Source of the DNA: Alphaproteobacteria bacterium
GTDB taxonomy: Bacteria > Pseudomonadota > Alphaproteobacteria > GCA-2731375
DNA length: 64,000 nucleotides
Direction: 5' to 3'
Assembly: GCA_016776605.1 (NCBI GenBank)
Contig: JADHTB010000001.1
Coordinates: 186,001-250,000, forward strand
This document shows, in pieces, positions 31,129 through 39,302 of the stretch. The notes under the pieces are model-generated. The model did not search any database and was not told the origin of the DNA. It saw only the letters and a list, made by a program, of their open reading frames with translations. Position 1 is the first letter of the stretch; each line of letters begins with the position of its first letter. A program made the position numbers and the translations under genes.

Positions 31129-31914
31129 ATGAAAGCGGTCATTCTCGCCGGTGGATTAGGCACGCGGATCGGCAGTGTATACGGTGCCGACGAATCCCGT
31201 CCCAAACCGATGGTGACAATCGGCGGCCGGCCCATAATCTGGCATATCATGAAAATTTACGGCCACTATGGGATCACCGAGTTCGTCGTCGCACTCGGTC
31301 ACATGGGCTATGTTATCAAGGAATATTTCGCCAACTATGTCCTGCATCATACAGACCTGACCATTGATTTGGAGCAAAAGGGCTTCACATTTCATTCCAG
31401 CAAGGTGGAGCCTTGGAAGGTGACTTTGGTCGAGACAGGCGACGATACAATGACCGGTGGCCGCCTCAAACGCGTGGCGCCTTATCTGAATGAGGGCGAA
31501 AGTTTTTGCCTGACCTATGGTGACGGCGTGTCCGACGTCAATATCACGGATCTTGTCGATTTTCATAAGCGCGAGGGCGCGGCGGCCACCGTGACGGTTG
31601 TACGGCCCACCGGCCGCTTTGGCGCCACCATTCTGGAAGGTTCACGGGTCTCTCAATTCAACGAAAAACCCTCGGGTGATGGCGGTCATATCAATGGCGG
31701 ATTTTTCGTCCTTGAGCCCAGCGTCCTTGACTTGATCACCGACGATCAGACAGTCTGGGAGCGCGGACCGCTGGAACAATTAGCGGCTGCCAACCAACTC
31801 TCTGCCTATATGCATGATGGATATTGGCAGCCCATGGATACCCTGCGCGACAAAATGATGCTGGAAGAACATTGGCAATCAGGCGCGGCGCCCTGGAAAG
31901 TCTGGGCCGAATGA
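31129..31914 (+). CDS. rfbF: Glucose-1-phosphate cytidylyltransferase
   Basis: 261 residues, family length 255-260. Nucleotidyltransferase signature MKAVILAGGLGTRIG with SRPKPMVTIGGRPIIWHIMK, then TYGDGVSDVNITDLVDFHK and NGGFFVLEPSVLDLI. Makes CDP-glucose from glucose-1-phosphate and CTP, the first step toward CDP-3,6-dideoxyhexoses. AGGGG lies upstream at good spacing. Followed by rfbH after 126 bases; the CDP-glucose 4,6-dehydratase gene (rfbG) that normally follows is absent. Confidence 0.94.
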   Translation: MKAVILAGGLGTRIGSVYGADESRPKPMVTIGGRPIIWHIMKIYGHYGITEFVVALGHMGYVIKEYFANYVLHHTDLTIDLEQKGFTFHSSKVEPWKVTLVETGDDTMTGGRLKRVAPYLNEGESFCLTYGDGVSDVNITDLVDFHKREGAAATVTVVRPTGRFGATILEGSRVSQFNEKPSGDGGHINGGFFVLEPSVLDLITDDQTVWERGPLEQLAAANQLSAYMHDGYWQPMDTLRDKMMLEEHWQSGAAPWKVWAE

Positions 31915-32040
31915 TTTTGGGCCAAATGATACTGTCGACCGAATTTGCCTTTCCAATGCCGGCAACGAAGCGAAAGAACAACTTATGATGCCAATTGACC
32001 GTTGTCTCGAGGCTTGCCGAGACAGATGGGGAGTATCGAA

Positions 32041-33387
32041 ATGAATGGCAAAGTTGTTTCGCCCGCCAGCCCGACGGATCCCAGCAGGCGTGAAATTCTC
32101 GACCTGGCCCGGGCCTATTTTGACAACCAACAAAAGGCCGCATTCGAACCGGGGAAAACCTATATCCCAAGCTCTGGCAAAATCGTCGACGGTGGTGATT
32201 TAAGCCATCTGGTCGACGCCGCGCTTGATATGTGGTTGACCCATGGACGGTTCGCCGAGAATTTCGAGGAACGGATCGCCAAGGTTGTCGGGTTGAAGCG
32301 CGCCCGGCTCACGGTTTCGGGCTCGGCCGCCAACCTGCTGGCATTTTCGGCATTGACCTCTTGGAAATTGCGCAGCCGTAGAATTGAACCTGGCAGCGAA
32401 GTCCTGGCCGTCGCTGCCGGATTTCCCACCACTGTCACGCCAATCATACAAAATGGCTGTGTGCCGGTATTCGTCGACGTCGACCTGGAAACGGCCAATG
32501 TCGACGTCGAACGGCTGGCCGCCGCCGTAACGCCTAAAACCAGGGCGATCATGCTGGCGCACACTTTGGGTAACCCCTTCAATCTCGACGCTGTCAGTGA
32601 ACTTGCCAAACAGCACAACCTGTTTCTGATCGAGGATTGCTGTGATGCGCTGGGGTCAACCTATCGCGGACAAGGCGTTGGCACCTTCGGGGATATAGCA
32701 ACACTAAGTTTCTATCCGGCGCATCAGATCACCATGGGCGAAGGCGGCGCCGTCCTGAGCGATCGGCCGTCGCTGATCAAGATCGTCGAATCTTTCCGCG
32801 ATTGGGGCCGCGATTGCTGGTGCCCGCCAGGCCAGGAGAACACCTGCAGCAAACGGTTTGACTGGCAACTTGGTGATTTGCCCGAGGGATATGATCACAA
32901 ATACATCTATTCCCACATCGGCTACAACATGAAGGTTACGGACATGCAGGCTGCGCTTGGCGTCAGTCAACTGGGCAAACTTGATGATTTCGTCGCCAGA
33001 CGAAAACACAATTTCGCCGAACTCCACCGGCTTCTAACAGCAGCCGGCCTGGAGGAGCATTTTATCTTGCCGCGCGCGACTGAAGGCGCCGATCCCTGCT
33101 GGTTCGGATTTCTGCTGACAATTAGAGATGAAAGCCCGCTGGACCGCCGCGCCTTGATTATCGAACTTGAAAAACGGGGCATCGGGACGCGCCTTTTATT
33201 TGGCGGAAACCTCACGCGCCAACCAGCCTTTCGCGATGTCACCTACCGGATTTCTGGCGAGCTCACGAATACGGATACGATCATGTCCAACAGTTTCTGG
33301 ATTGGTGTGTGGCCGGGCATCGGGGACGCGGAGCGCACTTACATGGCAGAAACGTTGGCGGATGTGACCGGGTCTCAGATCCGTTGA
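32041..33387 (+). CDS. rfbH: CDP-6-deoxy-4-hexulose-3-dehydrase (E1), PMP and [2Fe-2S] enzyme
   Basis: 448 residues of the DegT/DnrJ aminotransferase fold turned dehydrase. The usual PLP lysine is replaced by histidine (H228 in FYPAHQITMGEGG), diagnostic of the PMP-dependent C3 dehydrases. The cysteines C201, C259, C261 and C269 fit the CX57CX1CX7C [2Fe-2S] pattern of E1 exactly. It removes the 3-hydroxyl of CDP-4-keto-6-deoxyglucose and needs an E3 reductase (RfbI/AscD), not found here. Start at ATG 32041 with GGGGAG upstream. Confidence 0.95.
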   Translation: MNGKVVSPASPTDPSRREILDLARAYFDNQQKAAFEPGKTYIPSSGKIVDGGDLSHLVDAALDMWLTHGRFAENFEERIAKVVGLKRARLTVSGSAANLLAFSALTSWKLRSRRIEPGSEVLAVAAGFPTTVTPIIQNGCVPVFVDVDLETANVDVERLAAAVTPKTRAIMLAHTLGNPFNLDAVSELAKQHNLFLIEDCCDALGSTYRGQGVGTFGDIATLSFYPAHQITMGEGGAVLSDRPSLIKIVESFRDWGRDCWCPPGQENTCSKRFDWQLGDLPEGYDHKYIYSHIGYNMKVTDMQAALGVSQLGKLDDFVARRKHNFAELHRLLTAAGLEEHFILPRATEGADPCWFGFLLTIRDESPLDRRALIIELEKRGIGTRLLFGGNLTRQPAFRDVTYRISGELTNTDTIMSNSFWIGVWPGIGDAERTYMAETLADVTGSQIR

Positions 33388-33409
33388 TTGGTAAACATGA
33401 AAGAAACAT

Positions 33410-34318
33410 GTGAACGATCCATCGCATAAGGTTGCATTGATTACCGGCGCGACCGGTTTCATCGGCCGTCATCTCGCACGGCGTCTGGCAACCGATGGCT
33501 GGCAGGTGCATGCGATTGTGCGGCCGCAATCGAATACAGATGCTCTTGCTGATTTCGACGCAATCACCACACATACCTTTGACGGGCATCCCGCGACCCT
33601 GGAAGCGGTGTTCCGGGACGCCAAACCTGGAGCCGTCTTCCATTTGGCGACGCATTATGTCGCCGAGCATAAAGCCGAGGATATCGGCCCCATGGTCAAC
33701 GCCAATATGCTGTTTGGTCTGAATTTGCTGCAGGCGATGAAAGCGGTTCCCGGCAGCGTGCTTGTCAATGCGGGAACCTCCTGGCAGGTGTCCGATGCGC
33801 CGGATCACGCACCGGTAAATCTTTACGCCGCCATCAAACAGGCATTTGAAGACTGCGTGGCCTATCATGCGGCCGTTGAAAATTTGCAGGCGGTCACGCT
33901 GCGTCTTTTCGATGTTTATGGTCCGGACGACCCGCGTGGAAAATTGATGTCCTTGCTGATGCGGCTGGCCAGGACGGAAGAGACATTGGATATGTCACCG
34001 GGCGGGCAATTGCTGGATTTGGTGTATGTCGATGATGCCGTGGACGGCTTTGTCGCGGCCGCACATCGGGCCCGCGCGATGACGGCGCCGGGACATGAAG
34101 TCTATGCCTTATCAGGCCGCGATCATCGGACGCTGAAGCACGTCGCCCAGGCGTTTGAAAATGTCTCGGGCGCGCGCCTGAACATTGTCTGGGGCCGTAG
34201 ACCCTATCGCGCGCGTGAAGTCATGACGCCCTGGACGGATGGCACCCCCCTGCCCGGCTGGGCGCCGCGCGTATCGTTAGAGGAAGGTATCGAACGTATG
34301 CTGGCCGCGGATGTTTGA
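33410..34318 (+). CDS. NAD(P)-dependent sugar epimerase/reductase (CDP-dideoxyhexose reductase-like)
   Basis: 302-residue extended SDR. Nucleotide motif GATGFIG (13-19), catalytic triad S124 in GTS and Y139-A-A-I-K143. Position after rfbH suggests the C4 ketoreductase that finishes a CDP-3,6-dideoxyhexose such as paratose, abequose or ascarylose; which product is formed cannot be read from sequence alone. GTG start at 33410; its 3' end overlaps the next gene by 8 bases. Confidence 0.85.
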   Translation: MNDPSHKVALITGATGFIGRHLARRLATDGWQVHAIVRPQSNTDALADFDAITTHTFDGHPATLEAVFRDAKPGAVFHLATHYVAEHKAEDIGPMVNANMLFGLNLLQAMKAVPGSVLVNAGTSWQVSDAPDHAPVNLYAAIKQAFEDCVAYHAAVENLQAVTLRLFDVYGPDDPRGKLMSLLMRLARTEETLDMSPGGQLLDLVYVDDAVDGFVAAAHRARAMTAPGHEVYALSGRDHRTLKHVAQAFENVSGARLNIVWGRRPYRAREVMTPWTDGTPLPGWAPRVSLEEGIERMLAADV

Positions 34319-34853
34319 GATCATTGAAACCGGCCTTGAAGGCTGCCTGGAGCTGATCGCGCAACGTCATGAGGACGCCCGCGGACGATTTGTCAAAACC
34401 ATGCACGCGGAATTTTTTAAACAACACAATTTGAACACAGCGTTCGTCGAACAATATTACACCGTTTCCGTACGCGGCACGTTGCGCGGCCTGCATTTTC
34501 AGACGCCGCCACATGACCATGACAAACTGGTGATTTGCAGCGATGGCGAGGTTTTTGATGTGGTGGTCGACCTCAGACGCAAATCGCCTACCTTTGGCGA
34601 GCATCGCGTTTTCAATCTTTCGGCAGCCGGTGCCAATCAGATATATATTCCGGCCGGATTGGCGCACGGCTTCTATACAAAGTCCGACCAGGCGACACTT
34701 ATCTACAATGTGACCAGCGTCCATAATGGCGCACACGACGCCGGCATTCATCATGCCAGTGCCGGAATAGACTGGCCGGCCGAGGACATAATCATCTCTG
34801 AGCGGGACGCGAACCTGCCGCCGCTTGCTGATTATGACAGCCCGTTTGCGTGA
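34311..34853 (+). CDS. RmlC-like sugar 3,5-epimerase
   Basis: 180-residue cupin of the dTDP-4-dehydrorhamnose 3,5-epimerase family. Catalytic His62 in RGTLRGLHFQ, Lys72, and Tyr132 in LIYNVTS are present, with IPAGLAHGF (H119) and GIDWPAEDIIISERD. In a CDP-dideoxyhexose setting an AscE-type 5-epimerase for ascarylose is plausible; a plain rhamnose-type enzyme is less likely because rmlA, B and D are not nearby. Overlaps the reductase gene. Its last 42 bases have a degraded copy at 37349-37390. Confidence 0.88.
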   Translation: MFEIIETGLEGCLELIAQRHEDARGRFVKTMHAEFFKQHNLNTAFVEQYYTVSVRGTLRGLHFQTPPHDHDKLVICSDGEVFDVVVDLRRKSPTFGEHRVFNLSAAGANQIYIPAGLAHGFYTKSDQATLIYNVTSVHNGAHDAGIHHASAGIDWPAEDIIISERDANLPPLADYDSPFA

Positions 34854-34876
34854 TGATTGAGTGAGGTCTGACCCAC

Positions 34877-35902
34877 ATGCTTCCGAAAATCAGCTTTTGT
34901 ATTCCGACATTCAATAATGCCGCCTATTTGGCGCAATGCATCGACAGCGTTCTGCAACAGGATTACGCCAACAAGGAAATCGTCGTCGTCAACGATTATT
35001 CGACCGACCACACTTCAGACCTTCTAAGCCGATATGCAGACGCGGTTACCGTTATTGATAACCCATTCAATCATGGCCAGGCGGTCGCCACAAATCAGGC
35101 GATTGTTGCCGCAACCGGCGACTATTGTGTGATCCTTCATAGTGATGACTACTTGCTGCCGGCATTTACCAAGGAACTGCCAGCGTTATTGAACGAAAAT
35201 GCAAATGTTGGCCTGGCCGTTGGGGAACGCCGGGAAACCGATGCCGACGATCATGTGCAAAAAATCGCCCCCTTTTATGACGGTGATTACATCATACCCG
35301 GCAGGGCACAGGCGCAAGTGTTCATGTTTACGTCCTTCCTTCCCTGCCAGGTCCTGGTGCGCAAATCCCTGCTATGGGACATCAATCTTTTGGATCCGCG
35401 ATACGAGGTCAACCTCGATGGTCTGCTCTGGTTCAAATGCGCACTAAAAATGGATGTCGCCTACATCCAGGCGCCGGTCTCCTCTTATCGCCGACACGCC
35501 CAGTCGACGACGGGGCAGCTTAATCAAGCGCCGGAACATATTGCCAAGATCTACGCGACATTGAAGGAAATGCACCGTATCGGCCGCAACAATAATCTGT
35601 CCATGGACCGCTTTCAGGAATCGGAACAAAGACTAGGCGAAATTGCGCTCAAATACGCTCCGGATGCACTGCTGGGCGGATACCCGGAGACAGCCGGCGT
35701 CTACCTTAAATTCGCCCGTTTGTTTAACGAGGAAATCATCGCGCGGCCGGATTACCAGTTAATCGATTCTTCACTTAACTCCGCTATCCAAGAGGACGGG
35801 AGAGCCCTGGAAACTCTGAGCCGCAAGCTGGCGCCGCACGCGCGACAGCACAGTTATGCACCGCCGCCCGGGGCCACTCCATTGACGCGGACAGCAACCT
35901 GA
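34877..35902 (+). CDS. Family 2 glycosyltransferase
   Basis: 341 residues. GT-A fold: ISFCIPTFNNAAYLAQCIDSVLQQDYANKEIVVVNDYSTDHT at the start, DxD-like LHSDDYLLP, and LDGLLWFKCALKMDVAYIQAPVSSYRRH. Transfers a nucleotide-activated sugar, probably to a growing glycan at the inner face of the membrane; no membrane helix. The C-terminal ~120 residues are helical and unlike others. Follows the epimerase by 23 bases. Confidence 0.88.
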   Translation: MLPKISFCIPTFNNAAYLAQCIDSVLQQDYANKEIVVVNDYSTDHTSDLLSRYADAVTVIDNPFNHGQAVATNQAIVAATGDYCVILHSDDYLLPAFTKELPALLNENANVGLAVGERRETDADDHVQKIAPFYDGDYIIPGRAQAQVFMFTSFLPCQVLVRKSLLWDINLLDPRYEVNLDGLLWFKCALKMDVAYIQAPVSSYRRHAQSTTGQLNQAPEHIAKIYATLKEMHRIGRNNNLSMDRFQESEQRLGEIALKYAPDALLGGYPETAGVYLKFARLFNEEIIARPDYQLIDSSLNSAIQEDGRALETLSRKLAPHARQHSYAPPPGATPLTRTAT

Positions 35903-35927
35903 CGCTCGTGACAACCGGATCTTGGCA

Positions 35928-37214
35928 ATGAACGAAATGGCGAACCTACCAGAGACTGATTTATCCGCCATGATCGGCCGGTTGCAGGACAGCGGCGTCA
36001 ATATATACGGTGCTGGAAAAATCGGCGAGCGCCTGATCGAAGCGTTTCGCCATTACAACATCGAGATTAAACAGCTATGGGACGTCAAGGCTGCGGAAAT
36101 CGGTGAATTGTCCGGGATAAAGGTCTCACTGCCTCCGACCGCCGAAAATGCAGAGCATCTTGAGACGACGACATTTGTCTCGATCTTTGCGCCGTTGATT
36201 GCCGAAGAGGTAAAAACAAAACTGGCCGATATGGGTTTCGCGGCAATCTACACGGATCGCCGCCTGATCAATGATATGATGGCCGAACATTGTCTTGATC
36301 TCGACCGCCAGGGGGCGTTCGAATATGACTTTAACAAGTGCATTCTATGCCCCCTGCAAAAGGACGACTATCAGACCTGCTCTTTGTATGACCGCCATGT
36401 GGTCGGGCACGAGGTTGAGGCCCAGGATGACGCGCCGCTGGTCATCCGCAGCATTGGTCTGTTGATTACCAGCAAGTGCAATCTGACATGCGTCGGGTGC
36501 AATCACCTGAGGGACCATTACGAAAAACAACACAATGTCGAACTTCCAAGCGAAGTGGTGTTGGCGGATTTGTCGCGGTTTCTGCAGTCCGTTGATCATC
36601 TGAAAACACTCGTCCTTGTTGGTGGCGAGTCATTTTCCCATCGTCACGTCGAAAAAATCATAGCCGGCGTCCTCGCGGAACCAAAAATTGGCATGCTGCA
36701 AATCATTACCAACGGTACGGTCGTACCAAAGCCCGCGGCGTTGGCTTTGCTGGCTGATGAACGGGTGTTTATTGAAGTCAGCGGTTATGGCAGCAATGTC
36801 GGCGCGCATCTCGTCAAAAAACGAGAAGTATTTTTCGATCGAATGGCCGAGTACGGCATTAATTACCGTTACGCGGAATTCTATAAATGGACCGATTTCG
36901 GTGGCTTTGAAAAGCGCGGATATTCGGAAGAGGAAATTCGCGATACCTACCTAAAATGCTGCTTCGTCTCCAACGACATTTTCAATGGCGAATTGCATAA
37001 ATGCAGCCGCAGTGCCTACGGCAAGTTCATCGGTCACATTCCGGATTATCCGGAGGACTACGTTGATCTTAGACGTGGCTCGAAAGAGCAGCTACGTGAG
37101 CGCCTGCGCCATTACTTCGCCGACGAAAAACCGCGTGTCTGCAACCATTGCAATGGCACCAATACCGCCACCATCGAAGCCGGCGTGCAGAAAAAAGAAA
37201 AAGTCCTGGCGTAG
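35928..37214 (+). CDS. Radical SAM protein with N-terminal Rossmann-like module
   Basis: About 428 residues. Residues 20-115 form a Rossmann-like module starting VNIYGAGKIGERLIEAF with LWDVK. A cysteine trio C138, C141 and C151 (CILCPLQKDDYQTC) precedes the radical SAM motif CNLTCVGC (C184, C188, C191). Further cysteines CCFVSNDIFNGELHKC and CNHCNG near the end suggest auxiliary clusters, as in SPASM/twitch proteins. The N-terminal module resembles the one in the FkbM protein at 39299-40414. Substrate unknown. ATG at 35928 chosen; ATG 35937 is possible. Confidence 0.82.
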   Translation: MNEMANLPETDLSAMIGRLQDSGVNIYGAGKIGERLIEAFRHYNIEIKQLWDVKAAEIGELSGIKVSLPPTAENAEHLETTTFVSIFAPLIAEEVKTKLADMGFAAIYTDRRLINDMMAEHCLDLDRQGAFEYDFNKCILCPLQKDDYQTCSLYDRHVVGHEVEAQDDAPLVIRSIGLLITSKCNLTCVGCNHLRDHYEKQHNVELPSEVVLADLSRFLQSVDHLKTLVLVGGESFSHRHVEKIIAGVLAEPKIGMLQIITNGTVVPKPAALALLADERVFIEVSGYGSNVGAHLVKKREVFFDRMAEYGINYRYAEFYKWTDFGGFEKRGYSEEEIRDTYLKCCFVSNDIFNGELHKCSRSAYGKFIGHIPDYPEDYVDLRRGSKEQLRERLRHYFADEKPRVCNHCNGTNTATIEAGVQKKEKVLA

Positions 37215-37247
37215 ACTACAACCAGTTTTACGCTTTTATGAGAGCGT

Positions 37248-37345
37248 TAGGCACGCTCGACAGGTATGGCATAGAAAACCGCGCCAGAGCCAAGGTGACC
37301 ATGACAGCGGAAGGCGTAGCGATATTCCGTCATGTGATGAAATAG
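37248..37345 (-). pseudogene. Remnant: 3' end of an FkbM methyltransferase gene
   Basis: 98 bases match 39300-39397, the 3' end of the intact fkbM-type gene, at about 90 positions by eye. Only the C-terminal codons remain; upstream sequence does not continue the match. Together with the adjacent epimerase remnant this marks a rearrangement or gene-loss scar. Confidence 0.85.
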
Positions 37346-37348
37346 ACA

Positions 37349-37390
37349 CCTGCCGCCGCTTGCCGCTTACGACAGCCCGTTTGCGTGATG
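37349..37390 (+). pseudogene. Remnant: 3' end of an RmlC-like epimerase gene
   Basis: 42 bases match 34814-34855 at 39 positions. In frame it encodes LPPLAAYDSPFA-stop against LPPLADYDSPFA-stop in the intact gene. Three bases separate it from the fkbM-end remnant, with the two remnants in opposite orientation. Confidence 0.85.
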
Positions 37391-37401
37391 TCTGATGGGG
37401 C

Positions 37402-39081
37402 TTAGGCTTCAACCGCCAAACGAGGTTCGATCAGTCCGAATTCACGACTGTAGTCGCGCCAGGTGTCGTCCGTTTCCACTAAATCCCAGAATATTTCGCG
37501 GTTGCGTTTAACGTCATTTTCACGGCCACCCAGTTTCTCCAAAGCCTCCGCCAGATAGTAGTGAGCGAAGGCGTGGTTGTCATAGCGCTCAATCACTTCA
37601 TCAAAACAGCGCACCGCCGTTTCGTAATTGCCAATACGCATCTGCCTGTTATTGACGAAGTTGACTTCCAGATTCATCAAATAAGCTTGGCGCGGAATAC
37701 GCACCGCGTCCAAACCTATCTCTGGAGCATGGATGATGTATTCGTTGATCATGATGTCGCCGATTCCCAGATCAGCTTCAATATAGCCCTTTTCCTTGCA
37801 GATCGTGTAGAGCTCGCTGCCACGGATTGGGGTGGCCAGGCTGAAGCCGCTCCAATCAACATCGGCATCCTGAATGAGATCCAAAGTTTCACGCCGGTGC
37901 TCGTCCATTTCACCAGGCAGGCCGATGACAAAAAATGCCTGAACAAAAATACCGTTTCGCTGCAGCAGTTCCACAACTGGTTTGACTTTTTTGACCTTCA
38001 GCGGTTTTTTTATGACTTTGTTCAGGACAAAATCCGACCCGGATTCAATAGCCAGTGGAATAGTATCAAACCCGGCCTGTTTCATCAGGTAGGCCATCTC
38101 GTCGTCTATGTAGGCGAGGGTCACCCCGTTGGGCGCTTCGACCCGGATGTTGAATGGGGCGAGGCGGCGAAATAACTCCTTGGCGCGCTCAGTATGCAAC
38201 AACAACTGATCGTCATAAAACGTCAGGACGTTGAGGCCGTATTTCTCGATCAGGAATTCGACATGATCGATGATCACGTCAACATCAATGTAACGCATAG
38301 TGGCGCCATGCAGGGACGGTTCGGCGCAGAACACGCATTTAAAAGGACAACCCCTGGACGTCACGATAAAAAATTGACGGACATCTTCCTCGTTGCGATA
38401 GGACGCGAACGGAGAAAAGGCTTCCTTCATGCTATAGGCGGTGACATCAACGAGATCATAATTAATGTTAACAACATCGTTTAGATTTTCGACATATATA
38501 GTCAGCGGACGCCGCTTGTTTTCCAGTGATTGGCGGGTCACCCATGGGTGGTTCCGCAATACAGCCAATCGGTCTTCCGGTTTTGCATCGACCAGCCCAC
38601 GAATGGCCGTCTCACCTTCAGAGTAACAAAGGGCATCGATGCTTTCCTGTTCATGCAAGATGCCGTCCCAGGATGTGGTCGTCGCGGCGCCGCCCATCAA
38701 TACCAAGGTTTCGTAATTGAATTTTTTGACCTGCCCGGCAACGCCAGATACGTAGCGATAGGATTGATCAAACATCAAGGAGAGGCCAACGATATCCGGT
38801 CGAGAATTTTCCAGGCTTGACTGGATCGCGCCCGGAATTTCTTCCGCCGTAAATAGATTAAGGTCGAGGATTTCTATGCGAACGGGCGTTTGCGAATAGT
38901 TTTCCAGGTAGGTCGCCATCGACAACACACCGTAGGGAAACGCCAGGTAGCTTTTGGTCTTGGTTTTGGTCGCATCGCTTTTCTTCACCAGATAGGGAAG
39001 CATAATGAACAACACAGACGTACCCGCTACGCTCGACTTAACCGCGATTTGGTCCTCAGATGTCGTAGGGATGATCTGCAT
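37402..39081 (-). CDS. B12-binding-domain radical SAM protein with C-terminal TPR
   Basis: 559 residues. An N-terminal Rossmann-like cobalamin-type domain (about 20-200; PYGVLSMATYLEN, LVLMGGAATTTS) without an obvious DxHxxG cobalamin histidine, radical SAM motif CPFKCVFC (C245, C249, C252), then IPLAIESGSDFVLNKVIKKP typical of B12-type members, and a C-terminal TPR-like unit GNYETAVRCFDEVIERYDNH. Class B methylases and ring-forming enzymes have this layout; substrate unknown. Minus strand, convergent with the gene at 35928. Confidence 0.85.
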   Translation of the reverse strand: MQIIPTTSEDQIAVKSSVAGTSVLFIMLPYLVKKSDATKTKTKSYLAFPYGVLSMATYLENYSQTPVRIEILDLNLFTAEEIPGAIQSSLENSRPDIVGLSLMFDQSYRYVSGVAGQVKKFNYETLVLMGGAATTTSWDGILHEQESIDALCYSEGETAIRGLVDAKPEDRLAVLRNHPWVTRQSLENKRRPLTIYVENLNDVVNINYDLVDVTAYSMKEAFSPFASYRNEEDVRQFFIVTSRGCPFKCVFCAEPSLHGATMRYIDVDVIIDHVEFLIEKYGLNVLTFYDDQLLLHTERAKELFRRLAPFNIRVEAPNGVTLAYIDDEMAYLMKQAGFDTIPLAIESGSDFVLNKVIKKPLKVKKVKPVVELLQRNGIFVQAFFVIGLPGEMDEHRRETLDLIQDADVDWSGFSLATPIRGSELYTICKEKGYIEADLGIGDIMINEYIIHAPEIGLDAVRIPRQAYLMNLEVNFVNNRQMRIGNYETAVRCFDEVIERYDNHAFAHYYLAEALEKLGGRENDVKRNREIFWDLVETDDTWRDYSREFGLIEPRLAVEA

Positions 39082-39197
39082 GGCGAAATCCTATTTTCTT
39101 CAATAAATTGAAAAACTGGTTATTCCGCGATCATGCCCAAAATTCCTTAAGTATTTCTTAGTAACAACCTAGAAAATGGGAGTTTACGATGGGGACG

Positions 39198-39302
39198 CTA
39201 GAGCAATTCCGAATTAATGAGAATCGCGAAGCGATTCTAATTGATTGGAAAAATTGCTCTGATTCTAAAGATCCGAGCATTTTCAGATTGAAAATGCTCT
39301 AG
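39198..39302. repeat. 105-bp CTAG-ended double-hairpin repeat, copy 1
   Basis: Bounded by CTAG at both ends. It contains a long outer dyad (AGAGCAATTCC ... GGAAAAATTGCTCT) enclosing AGAATCGC-GAA-GCGATTCT, then a second hairpin GAGCATTTTC-AGATT-GAAAATGCTC. It matches copy 2 (45338-45442) at about 95 of 105 positions. Its right-hand CTAG supplies the TAG stop of the fkbM-type gene. Confidence 0.85.

Noticed and set aside
37148..37345. Small plus-strand frame after the radical SAM gene
   Set aside because: The sequence is explained as the reverse strand of the fkbM 3' remnant; it is not an independent gene.
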